DNA of 64,000 nt from a virus. The DNA lies in IMG/VR virus record IMGVR_UViG_3300047470_000115, positions 1 to 64,000 of that record, one strand, 5' to 3'. The position numbers were made by a program, and so were the translations under genes. This document shows, piece by piece, positions 26,635-36,632 of this stretch; within the stretch, counting starts at the first letter, position 1, and each line of letters begins with the position of its first letter. The notes below the pieces were generated by a model. It searched no databases, was not told the DNA's origin, and saw nothing but the letters and a program-made list of their open reading frames with translations.

Positions 26635-29600
26635 TGGCGACGGAACCGGCAAGCATTCAGAACTCTTCGTTCGTGACTGATTTCACGAACGCGGTGTCGC
26701 CGATCATCAAGCGTCCGATCCACATTCTGGATGACGGAGCGCTCGTCGCAGTAATCCCCCAGCAGAACTCCCCTGATTCGCCCTACGGATCAGGGGATAG
26801 CGTTAACAAGATCGAGATCTGGTACAGTCCTGCGGACAGGTCTACATGGACCAAGAAGGCTACTTACAACCTTCCAACCGCCTTTGATATTTCACCGGGT
26901 GCTCATATCCACTGTGGATCGGTCCTGCTGAACGATGGAAGTGTCTACTTCGCGTGGCGCACTCCATCCCCAGACTTCATCATTAAGGCTGTAGTATTTA
27001 GCAAGACTGCAACCGCAACCTGGACGGCACCAGGCTCGGTTGAGACTGTATTCACGCCCGTCGGTCGCTTCCCGTACCGGCTCGACCTGGACGTGAACCG
27101 AGCTAACAATCGAGTCTTCCTCGGTTGGGCGTATCGAGGTATCAACTCGACCACCGACACCATCGGCGCAGATGTCATCGTTCGTACGGCAGCCAATACG
27201 TACGACTTCATTACGGGGTCGTACGACCTCGGAGGCAACGCTCAGCAGAAGGACAGCACTGAAGACTTCACGATTGCGATCGACCCAGCGTCCACCACTA
27301 CCTGGACACGCCTTGCCTACTGCGTCACCGTGGTCAGTACGACCAAGGATTACGGCGACAAGGTTTACATGCAGGTAGTGCGAAACTCTGACAACACCAC
27401 ACAGGGGAGTCAGCTGTATCGCACGATCAACACGGGAAGGTCTGCGAGTCGCAGGAGCAGCTGGCTATTCGCACCCAAGAACGGCATTTTCACTCTAGTA
27501 GGCGTGGGCGGTGCCGGGGCGGGGAGCGAAGCGTGGGGGATGCGCTTCAAGACATCTGACCCCATCACGGACACTACGCCTGCAATCGCGCAAGTCGCGC
27601 CGATTACCTACTCGCCGCTCAAGTTCAACACGAACCGGAGTAACTCGCTCTTCTCCGACGTGACTGTAACTTACGCGAACGACAACTTCAACATCCTTTG
27701 GCATGACACGTCTTACGTCTACAACATGCCTGGAAAGTTCAAAGGCGTTTCGATCTTCAACGCCGACACTCTTGCGAGTGTCAGCTTTGAGACCTCGCAG
27801 TACTCGTGGGACAACAGGCGTGTTTACGATCCAGCGACCGGGCGAGGTGCTGGTGTCGCCTCCGGCCTGTACGGCGGAGCACGAAATGCGGCTGCCACAA
27901 ATATGCACGATGTGCTGATGTCATACTTCGTGCGTACGTCGATCAGCAACAAGGATGCCGCCTGGCTGCACCAGTATAACAGGCCGTCGCGAGCGCCACA
28001 GAGTGCCGTTCCCGGAAAGAATACCGTTCAGAACACTAGCTTGCCACTGATCGGGATCTACGCTGACCTGGATCAGAAGTACCCACGCACTCCGATCAGG
28101 CCGAAGATTCAGATTGCTAAGGATGCCGGATTCACGACCGGCCTTATCGAGTACACCAAGTCTGGCTACACGGCAGTAAACAACACCAACGCCGATAACA
28201 CTTATGTCTACATCGCAGAGAAGCTCGCGCAGGGAAATGCGCTCCAGTCCGGCGCGTGGTACATCAGGGCGGCACACGAGGATTCGTTCGGAACTCGTGG
28301 AGCCTGGACTGTGGCGCAGCCGTTCAGTGTTCTACACAAGCCCTTCGCTTCGCCGGTGTCGCCTGTTCGTGGGGCAACGTTCAACTACGGGGCGTCTGGA
28401 CAGGTAACGTTCACCTGGACATTCGGTGATGGCTACGAGTTCGACTCTCAGACTGCGTATCGCATTCTGATCGAGACGAACGACAGCGACGATCCCGTAG
28501 TGGTACTCGATACTGGCAAGATCGCCTCGACCGATACCTTCGTGACGCTGGAGATCCCAAGCACCTCCAAGAACATCCAGCTGCGCTGGAGTATGCAGGT
28601 CTGGGACATCGACGACACTGCTGGTGACATGAGCGACTATGGCCTGTTCATGGTCGCTGATCCGCCGACGATAACCATTACGACACCAGTCGATGGCTCT
28701 GTCGTGGATAACGCCCGACCCTTTGTGCAGTGGACTTACGTGGACCCGACCGACTCGACACAGGCAGCGTACCGAGTTGTCATCCTCAAGGAGGGTGTCG
28801 CTGTATTCGACTCGGGATGGAAGACTGGAGTTGAGACTGTCTTCCAGGCGGACTCGCTTCTGTTGAGTAACGAGTCGTCGTACACGACCGTGCTGTATGT
28901 ACGAAACAGTATTGCGCTAGAGTCAAGCGTATCTTCGTCGTACACGACAGAGTGGATTGCACCACCAGACCCTGACCTGAGTAGCCTGTTCATTGACGTG
29001 ACGGGATACGATCAGCGCGGCCAGGGGTATGTGCTCATCTCGTGGGCGAACCTGACGGCGGATGACGAGTTCCTGTCGTGGAGGCTATACAGGCGATACA
29101 AGCTGTCGGACTCGGCCATCGTGGAGGACCCCGGAATCGACTGGGAGCTCGTTCACGAGGAATTCTCCGTCTCGCCTCCACTGGACGAGCCTGCATACAC
29201 GTTCCTGGATTACACGGCTCCGTCTGGGTATGACGTGCACTATACACTCACTCAGACTGTGATGCGCTTTGGGTCCATCGTGGAGTCTCGGAAGGTGACG
29301 ATTGACGATCTCGGGAAGATGGTGCACCTCGCGTCCGCCTCGTACTGGCTGATCGATCCAGAGGCTGACGGCAATCCAGACGATGCCATTCAGCTGTATG
29401 GAGCCTCTTCGGACTCATACACGGACGAGTACGAGACCGAGATCATGAACATCATCGGTCGAGGACGGCACGTCGAGATTGGCGACCGCCTCGGATACTC
29501 TGGTTCACTCAAGGTGCCGCTCCGGTTCATTCGAGGTAGCGAGGCACTTGATGGACCGCGCAGGCAAAAGCTTGACCTTGAGCGATTCAAGGCGAAGGGC

Positions 29601-29738
29601 AAGGCCGTGATTCTTCGATCTCCGTTTGGAGACGTGTTCATGGCCAACACGGGAGACCTTCAGTTCGACCGCATCCCCGGGGTAGGGTCGAGTGAGTTCA
29701 TTGATGTCACTCTGCCCTACTCGGAGGTGTTCAAGTGA
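26631..29738 (+). CDS. Large minor tail protein with Fn3-like domains
   Basis: 1035 residues, coupled to the tape measure by ATGA. The first 480 residues are beta-rich with Asp/Asn/Trp repeats suggestive of a propeller-like domain (LNDGSVYFAWRTPSP and similar). Residues about 490-800 contain fibronectin-like strands (two to three domains). The last 150 residues (GRGRHVEIGDRLGYSGSLKV) look like the distal-tail/tube-end domain. Predicted distal tail or baseplate component contacting the host surface. Domain borders are estimates. Confidence 0.75.
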   Translation: MMATEPASIQNSSFVTDFTNAVSPIIKRPIHILDDGALVAVIPQQNSPDSPYGSGDSVNKIEIWYSPADRSTWTKKATYNLPTAFDISPGAHIHCGSVLLNDGSVYFAWRTPSPDFIIKAVVFSKTATATWTAPGSVETVFTPVGRFPYRLDLDVNRANNRVFLGWAYRGINSTTDTIGADVIVRTAANTYDFITGSYDLGGNAQQKDSTEDFTIAIDPASTTTWTRLAYCVTVVSTTKDYGDKVYMQVVRNSDNTTQGSQLYRTINTGRSASRRSSWLFAPKNGIFTLVGVGGAGAGSEAWGMRFKTSDPITDTTPAIAQVAPITYSPLKFNTNRSNSLFSDVTVTYANDNFNILWHDTSYVYNMPGKFKGVSIFNADTLASVSFETSQYSWDNRRVYDPATGRGAGVASGLYGGARNAAATNMHDVLMSYFVRTSISNKDAAWLHQYNRPSRAPQSAVPGKNTVQNTSLPLIGIYADLDQKYPRTPIRPKIQIAKDAGFTTGLIEYTKSGYTAVNNTNADNTYVYIAEKLAQGNALQSGAWYIRAAHEDSFGTRGAWTVAQPFSVLHKPFASPVSPVRGATFNYGASGQVTFTWTFGDGYEFDSQTAYRILIETNDSDDPVVVLDTGKIASTDTFVTLEIPSTSKNIQLRWSMQVWDIDDTAGDMSDYGLFMVADPPTITITTPVDGSVVDNARPFVQWTYVDPTDSTQAAYRVVILKEGVAVFDSGWKTGVETVFQADSLLLSNESSYTTVLYVRNSIALESSVSSSYTTEWIAPPDPDLSSLFIDVTGYDQRGQGYVLISWANLTADDEFLSWRLYRRYKLSDSAIVEDPGIDWELVHEEFSVSPPLDEPAYTFLDYTAPSGYDVHYTLTQTVMRFGSIVESRKVTIDDLGKMVHLASASYWLIDPEADGNPDDAIQLYGASSDSYTDEYETEIMNIIGRGRHVEIGDRLGYSGSLKVPLRFIRGSEALDGPRRQKLDLERFKAKGKAVILRSPFGDVFMANTGDLQFDRIPGVGSSEFIDVTLPYSEVFK

Positions 29739-31582
29739 TCCAGCCTCCTGCGTCAGTACTCAATGCGGTAATGGCACCAGTCACTACGGTGACGCGTCGT
29801 GTCGAGTTCTATGAGGCGGATGGCGTAACACCTTGGGGTGACAGCGAGGAGGCGTCGAGTTCACTCAAGGACGGCAGCGTTAGCGTAGACTCTACGCGGG
29901 ATGAGCGCCGCTCTCTGGACATGACCCTCGATAACTCCAGTGGCGCCTTCGTGCGAGATCCGAACAACGGATTCTGGTACGACAAGGTTGTCAAGGTCTA
30001 TCGCGGTATTCAGTACACATCATTCGAGGAGTACGAGCAGCTCATTCTCGGATTCCACCCAGACCTCTACTGGCGGATGGACGGGGCGCTTGTAACTCGC
30101 GACCGATCCAACAACGGGATGCATGCCAGGCGAGTCGGATGGCCTGTGCTCACGCGCCCCCTCGTGGACACGCCCGACTCGATGGGGAGTGTTCGGTTCG
30201 GCGAAGATGCGACGTTCATGAGGACGGCCGACATCTTGACGACCCATCCGGCGTACGCTGGCGCTACCTGGACGCTAGAGGCGTGGGTCAGGCCGATTGG
30301 ACTTAGCCCAGCATTCGGTGGTCAGATCTTCGGACGTGACGGCATAGACTGCCGAATCCAGATCGCAACCGACCTGAAGATTCAGGCCATCGTCCGCAAT
30401 GCAGCTGGTACGCTATTCGTTGCGAGTCCATCGTGGTCCGCGACGCCAGGCAACATCTATCACGTGGCTGCCACACTCGACGGCTCGTTTCTGCGGCTCT
30501 ATGTTAATGGCAACCTTGAGGCGAGCGTAACCTTCTCTGGAGTTTCAATCCAGTCAACGACTGGATTTTCGACAGGTAATGCAGGCGACGGCTCGACAAA
30601 ACAGCTTCGGGGTGACGTGGACGAGTGCGTCTACTTCGCGCGCGTACTTCGTCAGGATGAGATCGCACAGCACTACCAGTCCGGTCGTGGTCGCCGCGAG
30701 GTAAAGCACAGCTGGGAAGCGCAGATCGGAGAGTTCCTCATCGATAAGATCGATGAGGCTCGCTTCCCAAAGGAGACGAAGATCACGGGGAGGGACTACA
30801 CCAAGAAGTGCCTCCTTGCCCAGTTGCCTGTGGCGATGAGCTTCGACACGAAGACGCCACTCGAAGACTTCGTCCGCGCCATGGCCGCCAACGCTGGCAT
30901 CAAGAAGATGACGCTGCCGAAGACTGGTGTCACGATCGGTACGGCAACCGACTTCGACCAGGGCACTGAGCGCTGGAATGTCATGAGCAAGGCGTGCGAG
31001 ACGGCAGCCTACGAGCTGTTCTTTACGCCCGATGGATACCTGACGATGCGCAAGCAGCTCGACCCGTCAACGAGTCCCGTGACGCTAACCTTCGAGACTG
31101 GACCCAAGGGCAACCTGGTCGACTGGAGCAAGTCTAGTACTGACACCGAGATCCGTAACAGGATCATCTGCGTGAGCGACGGAAGCGACCAGGTGCTCCC
31201 GTTCTATGGCGAGGCTGTTAACACTGAGATAACTTCGCCCACCAATACCACTCGGCTGGGCGAGCGTACGTTCATCTACACCTCGCCATTCTTTACCAGT
31301 AACGATCAGTGCAAGGCCACGGCGCAACAGATGCTGAAGATCAAGGCACTAGAGAGCTTCAACGTCGACTTCAGTTCACTGGTGTTCCCGTGGACCGAGG
31401 CCGGAGAGATTGTCGAGTTCCTTGATCCAGATGCTGCTGCGTATGACCCGACGCGCTTTCTGCTCAGTTCGTTCACGATCCCGCTCAAGCTCGGACCGAT
31501 GACTGCGACCGCAAAGCGCATCATCATCGTTGGCGAGTTGGCCAACCCCCTGGATGTAGCGCTCGCGGCAGTGGAGGACTGA
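29735..31582 (+). CDS. Tail hub protein with inserted LamG-type lectin domain
   Basis: 615 residues, ATGA-type coupling on both sides. N-terminus (about 1-95) and residues about 320-615 resemble the baseplate hub (gp27/siphophage Tal-like) fold. Between them, residues about 105-320 read as a LamG/concanavalin jelly-roll: DLYWRMDG, WTLEAWVRP, YHVAATLDGSFLRLYVNG, then the exit YFARVLRQDEIAQHY. LamG domains bind glycans, so the insert may recognise the cell wall. Hub assignment is by position and pattern; the lectin pattern is clear. Confidence 0.75.
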   Translation: MIQPPASVLNAVMAPVTTVTRRVEFYEADGVTPWGDSEEASSSLKDGSVSVDSTRDERRSLDMTLDNSSGAFVRDPNNGFWYDKVVKVYRGIQYTSFEEYEQLILGFHPDLYWRMDGALVTRDRSNNGMHARRVGWPVLTRPLVDTPDSMGSVRFGEDATFMRTADILTTHPAYAGATWTLEAWVRPIGLSPAFGGQIFGRDGIDCRIQIATDLKIQAIVRNAAGTLFVASPSWSATPGNIYHVAATLDGSFLRLYVNGNLEASVTFSGVSIQSTTGFSTGNAGDGSTKQLRGDVDECVYFARVLRQDEIAQHYQSGRGRREVKHSWEAQIGEFLIDKIDEARFPKETKITGRDYTKKCLLAQLPVAMSFDTKTPLEDFVRAMAANAGIKKMTLPKTGVTIGTATDFDQGTERWNVMSKACETAAYELFFTPDGYLTMRKQLDPSTSPVTLTFETGPKGNLVDWSKSSTDTEIRNRIICVSDGSDQVLPFYGEAVNTEITSPTNTTRLGERTFIYTSPFFTSNDQCKATAQQMLKIKALESFNVDFSSLVFPWTEAGEIVEFLDPDAAAYDPTRFLLSSFTIPLKLGPMTATAKRIIIVGELANPLDVALAAVED

Positions 31583-32352
31583 TGGCCGGGTTCGATGAGT
31601 ACGCGTTCGCGCTGAAGTTTCGCGACACCATCAAGCGCATCGTTCGGGACATCCTGGATCAGGAGAGACCTCAGCCAAAGATCGGCCGAGTTGTCGACAT
31701 AGATCGTGCATCGGGTATCGCTTACGTGGTCTACCCAGGTAGTGACGAGACCACGATGAAGGTCACTGTTTACCCAGGCGGTCAGCCGCTCAACACGGAC
31801 CGACTTAACGGAGAAGGTCAGGGCAGTGTTGTCCGCGTGGCTGGAACACTCGGCTCGCGCTACATCGCTGAGGTTCTGAGTACCGGCAAGCAGTTCATGA
31901 ACCCGAGGCTGTTCCGGGCAGCGTTCGCTGGCGGTGGATCTGGTGACACTACAGTTCGCAACATCTTCAGTTTTAACTCGCCGACCGTCCCACCAGCCGA
32001 CGGTAGCGATTTGCCAGTCGCAACCTTCTTGTTTCCGAACCTGTGCGGCCGAGCTCGAATCTACCTTGAGCTTGCGAGTGACACGGACGGCTGGAACCTG
32101 TACAGCGACATCCCGTTCGATCAGACTACAACGAAGAACACGCTACTGAACTGGAGTGGCGGACTTCAGAGTTCGGCGGGGATGCTGGCCAGTATGAACT
32201 ACACGATCACGGCAGATCCTGGCGGACTCCTGGTCGTATTCAGTATTACCAGGAGTGCATCAAGTACGCGAACACCTACTCGTACGGCTATCGACTTCGA
32301 CATGGCGGGAGCCAACGTAACCCTGACGGCAGTAGGGGATACCTTCGTATAG
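31582..32352 (+). CDS. Minor tail/baseplate protein
   Basis: 256 residues, starting on the last base of the hub stop. Residues 30-110 form an OB-like beta domain (IGRVVDIDRASGIAYVVYPG ... GSVVRVAGTLGSRYIAEVL) as in baseplate spike/hub partners; the C-terminal 140 residues are a beta-sandwich-like unit. Probably at the tail tip. Confidence 0.7.
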   Translation: MAGFDEYAFALKFRDTIKRIVRDILDQERPQPKIGRVVDIDRASGIAYVVYPGSDETTMKVTVYPGGQPLNTDRLNGEGQGSVVRVAGTLGSRYIAEVLSTGKQFMNPRLFRAAFAGGGSGDTTVRNIFSFNSPTVPPADGSDLPVATFLFPNLCGRARIYLELASDTDGWNLYSDIPFDQTTTKNTLLNWSGGLQSSAGMLASMNYTITADPGGLLVVFSITRSASSTRTPTRTAIDFDMAGANVTLTAVGDTFV

Positions 32353-32426
32353 GGCCCTATGCGTCGAATGATTGCTCGCGGGCAACTCTGAAGCTTAGTC
32401 TCGTGGTCTACCTAGGAGGTCACGGC

Positions 32427-32735
32427 ATGGTGGGAGAGAACAAGAACTGGTTCCGTCGTCTGGTCGAGGCGAACCCGGTCATGGTGCGCGGCGTGATCGT
32501 CGCAATCTTCGGCCTCGTCGCCATGGGGCTGAACATCCAGTTCGCCAGCGGTGCCGTCGAGAACATCGCGAACGGCGTCATCAGTGTCTTCGCGCTGATA
32601 TCCAGCTCCTGGGCGCGGCCGAAGGTCACGCCGAACACGAAGGTCGTGAGCTACATGCCGCGACCGGACACGAACCCCAGCGTCGTACTGCCGGGGAAGG
32701 CCAACGACTCGGTGATAGGCGGAGTACAACAGTGA
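32427..32735 (+). CDS. Holin-like membrane protein
   Basis: 102 residues from the ATG at 32427, chosen because TAGGAGGT lies 6-8 nt upstream. Two hydrophobic helices (about residues 20-40 and 45-60) separated by a short turn, and a hydrophilic C-terminus. It directly precedes the endolysin, with GTGA overlap. It should form membrane lesions that let the endolysin reach the wall. Confidence 0.8.
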   Translation: MVGENKNWFRRLVEANPVMVRGVIVAIFGLVAMGLNIQFASGAVENIANGVISVFALISSSWARPKVTPNTKVVSYMPRPDTNPSVVLPGKANDSVIGGVQQ

Positions 32736-33709
32736 CAAGAACAGGCCCGCAGATCTACCCCGGAGCCATCCAGGGCAGCCACTGGTACCAGGACACCTGG
32801 GGCGGTGACGCGATGGAGAGCAACGTCATCCTCGTGCACAGCACCGAGGGTACTGACGTCACGAGCTACCGGGCAGGCGCCGACGCGCCGAACTTCACCC
32901 TGATGCCGAGGATCTCGAAGAAGAAGCTGGACGTCTACCAGCACTTCGGCGTGGACACCTCCTCGCGTGCGCTCGTCAACCTGTACGGCGGCGTCGAGAC
33001 GAACACGATGAACGTCGTGCAGTTCGAGCTCGTCGGCACCTGCGACGAGCGGCACAAGAGCAGCTGGGGAAGCCTCAAGGCGGGCGTCGACTACATCTTC
33101 TGGCCGGACGCCCCGGACTGGCTTCTCAACGAGGTTGGCAAGGTCTTCGGCTGGCACAACCTGCACCACGGCATCAAGCTGCAGTCGTCCGTCTCCTGGG
33201 CGCCGTACAACAAGGGCCAGGTCGGCGGCTCGTACGGCAAGAACAACGGCGTCCGCCTCACCGGCACGCAGTGGGTCGAGTACTACGGCATCCTGGGCCA
33301 CCAGCACGCTCCGGAGAACGAGCATGGCGACCCCGGCAACATCAACATCAAGAAGATCATCGACTACGCGAAGGCGTGGGTCAAGGCCCAGACCGGCACT
33401 TCAACGGGCGGCACCACCCCGACCAAGCCGAACGCGCCCAAGTTCAAGCCGTACCCCGGCGTCGCCTTCTTCATGAACGGCAAGGAACCGGCGTTCGGTA
33501 AGTCCTCGGTCGTCTTCACGAACATGGGCAAGCAGCTCGTGAAGAAGGGCTTCGGCAGGTACTACAAGGAAGGTCCCGGGCCGAAGCTGGGAAGGGCTGA
33601 CGTGAACGCGTACGAGTCCTTCATGCGGAGCCTCGGCCTCACCGACAAGGATGCCGAGTGGCCGCCCGGCCCGTGGAGTTGGGGCAAGCTCGAAGTCCCC
33701 AACAACTGA
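32732..33709 (+). CDS. Endolysin: amidase plus peptidoglycan-binding domain
   Basis: 325 residues from a GTG overlapping the holin stop. Residues about 25-220 form an N-acetylmuramoyl-L-alanine amidase (amidase_2/PGRP fold): zinc ligands are expected from H30 in ILVHSTEG, the HNLHHG segment near 147-152 and GHQHAP near 188-193. The last 90 residues (YPGVAFFMNGKEPAFGKSSV ... GPGPKLGRADVNAYESFM) match the peptidoglycan-binding module common in Streptomyces wall enzymes and Streptomyces phage endolysins, the main clue to the host. It is G/C-biased and well expressed late. Confidence 0.88.
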   Translation: MTRTGPQIYPGAIQGSHWYQDTWGGDAMESNVILVHSTEGTDVTSYRAGADAPNFTLMPRISKKKLDVYQHFGVDTSSRALVNLYGGVETNTMNVVQFELVGTCDERHKSSWGSLKAGVDYIFWPDAPDWLLNEVGKVFGWHNLHHGIKLQSSVSWAPYNKGQVGGSYGKNNGVRLTGTQWVEYYGILGHQHAPENEHGDPGNINIKKIIDYAKAWVKAQTGTSTGGTTPTKPNAPKFKPYPGVAFFMNGKEPAFGKSSVVFTNMGKQLVKKGFGRYYKEGPGPKLGRADVNAYESFMRSLGLTDKDAEWPPGPWSWGKLEVPNN

Positions 33710-33720
33710 CACCCCAAGTT

Positions 33721-33759
33721 CCCCAGGGGCAGTCCATGAGCCCTTGCCTGCCCCTGGGG
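33721..33759 (+). terminator. Hairpin after the lysis genes
   Basis: Perfect 11-bp arms CCCCAGGGGCA (33721-33731) and TGCCCCTGGGG (33749-33759). Only C residues follow, not U, so it is a weak terminator or processing site separating lysis from fibre genes. Confidence 0.5.
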
Positions 33760-33781
33760 TCCCCCGATTGTAGAGGTTGAG

Positions 33782-34021
33782 ATGACGAAGAAGGGTAACA
33801 CCGAGAAGATCTTGCCCAACCCGAATCGCATGACCATCTTCAATGCGTTCGGGCTGGACTCGGAGGGGATGTGGGTACCCAAGGGGGAGCAGCTTATCCT
33901 CTGCGCCTGCGGCTGGAAGGATGGGTTTCGGGTCTTCCCGGAGGGTGACATCTCCAAGTCGGTCCAGGACCACAACCAGAGCTGCGAACTCCTCGAAGGC
34001 CGCGACCGCTCGAAGATTTAG
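33782..34021 (+). CDS. Small unknown protein with Cys pair
   Basis: 79 residues, AGAGG ribosome site before the ATG. CACGW near residue 42-46 and a later HNQSC could bind a metal. It lies between the endolysin and the fibre gene. No family recognised. Confidence 0.65.
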   Translation: MTKKGNTEKILPNPNRMTIFNAFGLDSEGMWVPKGEQLILCACGWKDGFRVFPEGDISKSVQDHNQSCELLEGRDRSKI

Positions 34022-34032
34022 GGGAGAGCTTC

Positions 34033-36204
34033 ATGGCATTGCCGGGAAACCTGACACTGCGTCCGGTTCAGGGTACTTACCTCAATCTAGAGGGTACGCC
34101 CTTGACCGGCACGATCGAGTTCACGATCGAGCCGATCCTCACTGATCCGACAGCGGGTGTCGTGATCATCCCGACAGCGCTGATCGCGAAGCTCGACGCG
34201 AACGGATTCTTCACCAAGTCGATCCTCACCACAGACGATCCCGACACTGACCCAACCGGGTTCAGGTACAAGGTCGTCGAGAAGTTCAACGGCGCGACAG
34301 GTCGAACCTTCTATCTGGATGTACCAGGTGACTCGGCCACCCCGATCGACCTCTCGACTGTCGCGGTAACGGCACCGCCTTCGGGGGGTAGCACCTCGTA
34401 CGCAACGGCCGCTGCCCTGACCGCCGAGATTGGCGCCAGGCAGTCAGGTGACAATGACCTGATTGCGCGCTCGTATGACATCGTCAACGCTGGCGGCTTC
34501 CCGTACTACGTCAAGTGTGACGACGTCACTGACGACACGAGCGCACTACAGACGGCGCTGTATTCGTGCCCCGAGGGCGGAACGGTCTATGTGCCGGTTG
34601 GCAAGTGCCGCACGAGTGTACCCATCATTATTCCGCCTCACGTCACGTTCCAGCAGAGCCACGCGAACGGTGAGCAACTCCCGACTGACACGGCACCCAG
34701 GTCTTGCATCAAGCCTCTCGCTAGCTTCGTCGGCGACGCGGTAATCAAGATCAACGACAAGCTCACGGGCGGTTACGCCGACGAGTCGCGCGAGCAGCGC
34801 CTGTACAACGTCAGCATCGACGGTAGTGCAGTGCCGGGCGGGACCGCAGTCGATGGCATCAAGATCTACGGGTACGTGCAGTCGGTCGAGCTGCGAGACG
34901 TGTGCATCTGGAAGGTGACAGGCAACGGCATCATCTGCCTGGTCAACGGTTCGGTCACGTCGGGCTCGCAGGCGCCGCTCGCGATGAAGTGGCAGCGCGT
35001 CATCGCGTACGAGGTCGGAGCAACAGGCTTCATTGCCTTCAACTGCACTGACTGCACCTTCACGGATGTCCTCGCCCTTGGCTGTAACGGTGACGGCTGG
35101 TACATCGAGGGTCCGGCGAACAGCACCTTCGCCGAGTGCCGCGCCGAGTGGTCGTCGGGTGAGGGCTTCAAGATCCAGCCGAAGTTCGGTCCTGTGACGC
35201 TGACCGGCTGCAGTACTGACCGTAACGACAAGAACGGCATCAGCATCATCGGTGGCGACTGGGACAGCTCGGTCATCATCAGTGGAGTCAGGCTTAACCG
35301 CGATGGTCGCAACGGAGGCGCCGGGGGAGGCGGGTATTCTGGCCTTCGCGTGGACAGCAATTGCCCGGTCCTGGTCAGCGGCATCATGGTCAACGCGCGC
35401 CGTGACGACAACGTCACGGGTCCTCTCGGGCCGGACTATGCCGTGTCCGCCATCAATTCGCAAGAGGTTGTACTTCACTCTGGTTACCTCAACGCGATCC
35501 TCGGAGGCGTCAACGACCTGGGTGGCAACTCCACACTTCTTCGAGGCATCAACGTCGAGGAGAAGATCGGAAACATGATCGGCTCGGCCACCGTTCGTAA
35601 GCGCGGTGTGCGAGCTGACCTGACCTCGGTCGCCTTCTTCGACACAGCAGGTGTCGAGACGAACCTGCTTCGTCCGGCGGTGCCTGTATCTACAGATCAG
35701 AACGTCGCGGCTTGGTCGGCAGACTTCGCGCTGGTGACGTCTGGTGCGCAGATCACTGCGGGGCAGATTCACCTAACAAAGGTCATCCTGTCTTCGCCGC
35801 GCAGCATCAGCAAGCTGGCGCACCACGTATTCACGGCAGGTGCCACGCTGACGGCAGCGCAGAACCTCATCGGGCTGTATGACGCCACAGGTCTGAAGCT
35901 CGCACAGTGTGCCGACCAAGCCACAGCCTGGACGACTGTCGGCTACAAGAACCCAGCCCTTGTGGGCGGAGCCCTGAACCTCGCGGCAGGTGTGTACTAC
36001 GTCGCGCTGCTTTCGAACGGTACGACTCCACCGTTTATCTCTCGAGTCGGTTCGGGCGCCGGTTCGCTGATGAACGCAGAGCTCGCCGCCACGGCGGTAC
36101 GATCTGCAACCTACGGCACAGGACAGACCACGCTACCGACAAACCTGACCATGGCGAGCATGGCTGTCAACTCGGCCCTGTTCGCCGTCGGTCTGGTCGC
36201 GTAA
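34033..36204 (+). CDS. Tail fibre/spike with beta-helix domain
   Basis: 723 residues. The N-terminal 110 residues (LTLRPVQGTYLNLEGTPLTG) form a small beta domain of the type that attaches fibres. Residues about 150-520 show the repeated short strands and NGISI, GDGWYIEG, GEGFKIQP turns of a right-handed parallel beta-helix (pectate-lyase-like). The C-terminal 170 residues form a separate jelly-roll-like domain. Such spikes bind and often cleave surface polysaccharide. Catalytic residues cannot be located, so receptor binding is the safer call. Confidence 0.8.
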   Translation: MALPGNLTLRPVQGTYLNLEGTPLTGTIEFTIEPILTDPTAGVVIIPTALIAKLDANGFFTKSILTTDDPDTDPTGFRYKVVEKFNGATGRTFYLDVPGDSATPIDLSTVAVTAPPSGGSTSYATAAALTAEIGARQSGDNDLIARSYDIVNAGGFPYYVKCDDVTDDTSALQTALYSCPEGGTVYVPVGKCRTSVPIIIPPHVTFQQSHANGEQLPTDTAPRSCIKPLASFVGDAVIKINDKLTGGYADESREQRLYNVSIDGSAVPGGTAVDGIKIYGYVQSVELRDVCIWKVTGNGIICLVNGSVTSGSQAPLAMKWQRVIAYEVGATGFIAFNCTDCTFTDVLALGCNGDGWYIEGPANSTFAECRAEWSSGEGFKIQPKFGPVTLTGCSTDRNDKNGISIIGGDWDSSVIISGVRLNRDGRNGGAGGGGYSGLRVDSNCPVLVSGIMVNARRDDNVTGPLGPDYAVSAINSQEVVLHSGYLNAILGGVNDLGGNSTLLRGINVEEKIGNMIGSATVRKRGVRADLTSVAFFDTAGVETNLLRPAVPVSTDQNVAAWSADFALVTSGAQITAGQIHLTKVILSSPRSISKLAHHVFTAGATLTAAQNLIGLYDATGLKLAQCADQATAWTTVGYKNPALVGGALNLAAGVYYVALLSNGTTPPFISRVGSGAGSLMNAELAATAVRSATYGTGQTTLPTNLTMASMAVNSALFAVGLVA

Positions 36205-36268
36205 GGAACGGATCTAGACGGGGGAGAGGGGTGTGGTACTGAAAGTGCGCATGTAACGGGAGGACTGC

Positions 36269-36601
36269 GTGAACGAGGTTATGCAACTCCTTCCGTCGCT
36301 CGCAGTACCCGGCAGTGCATTGGGTGCGCTGGCAATCGGCATCGTGTCACTGCTGCGGGTACGAAGTACGGACAGAGACGCACTATCAACTTCACAGCGA
36401 ACCTATATCGAGATGGTCGAGAAGGCTCGCAACGACGCCGAGGCTAGAGCTCAGCGTTACATCGATCAAGTTGATGCCGAACGACAGAAGAGAATCGAGA
36501 CCGAGTATTCACTGGCCACCTCGGAGGCTACTAAGGGGGAGCTTCAGCGCCAGGTGGAACGCCTGCAGGAGCTTCTACAGCAAAGTAGACCTCGTGAGTA
36601 A
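36269..36601 (+). CDS. Membrane-anchored coiled-coil protein
   Basis: 110 residues from a GTG with GGGAGG upstream. One hydrophobic segment (about residues 8-29) followed by an uninterrupted charged helix with heptads to the C-terminus. The layout resembles small accessory lysis proteins (spanin- or holin-partner-like), but in a Gram-positive host the role is unclear. Overlaps a different frame belonging to the next gene only at its end. Confidence 0.65.
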   Translation: MNEVMQLLPSLAVPGSALGALAIGIVSLLRVRSTDRDALSTSQRTYIEMVEKARNDAEARAQRYIDQVDAERQKRIETEYSLATSEATKGELQRQVERLQELLQQSRPRE

Positions 36602-36632
36602 CGCCAAACATAAGACTCGGAGTGGTGACAGG

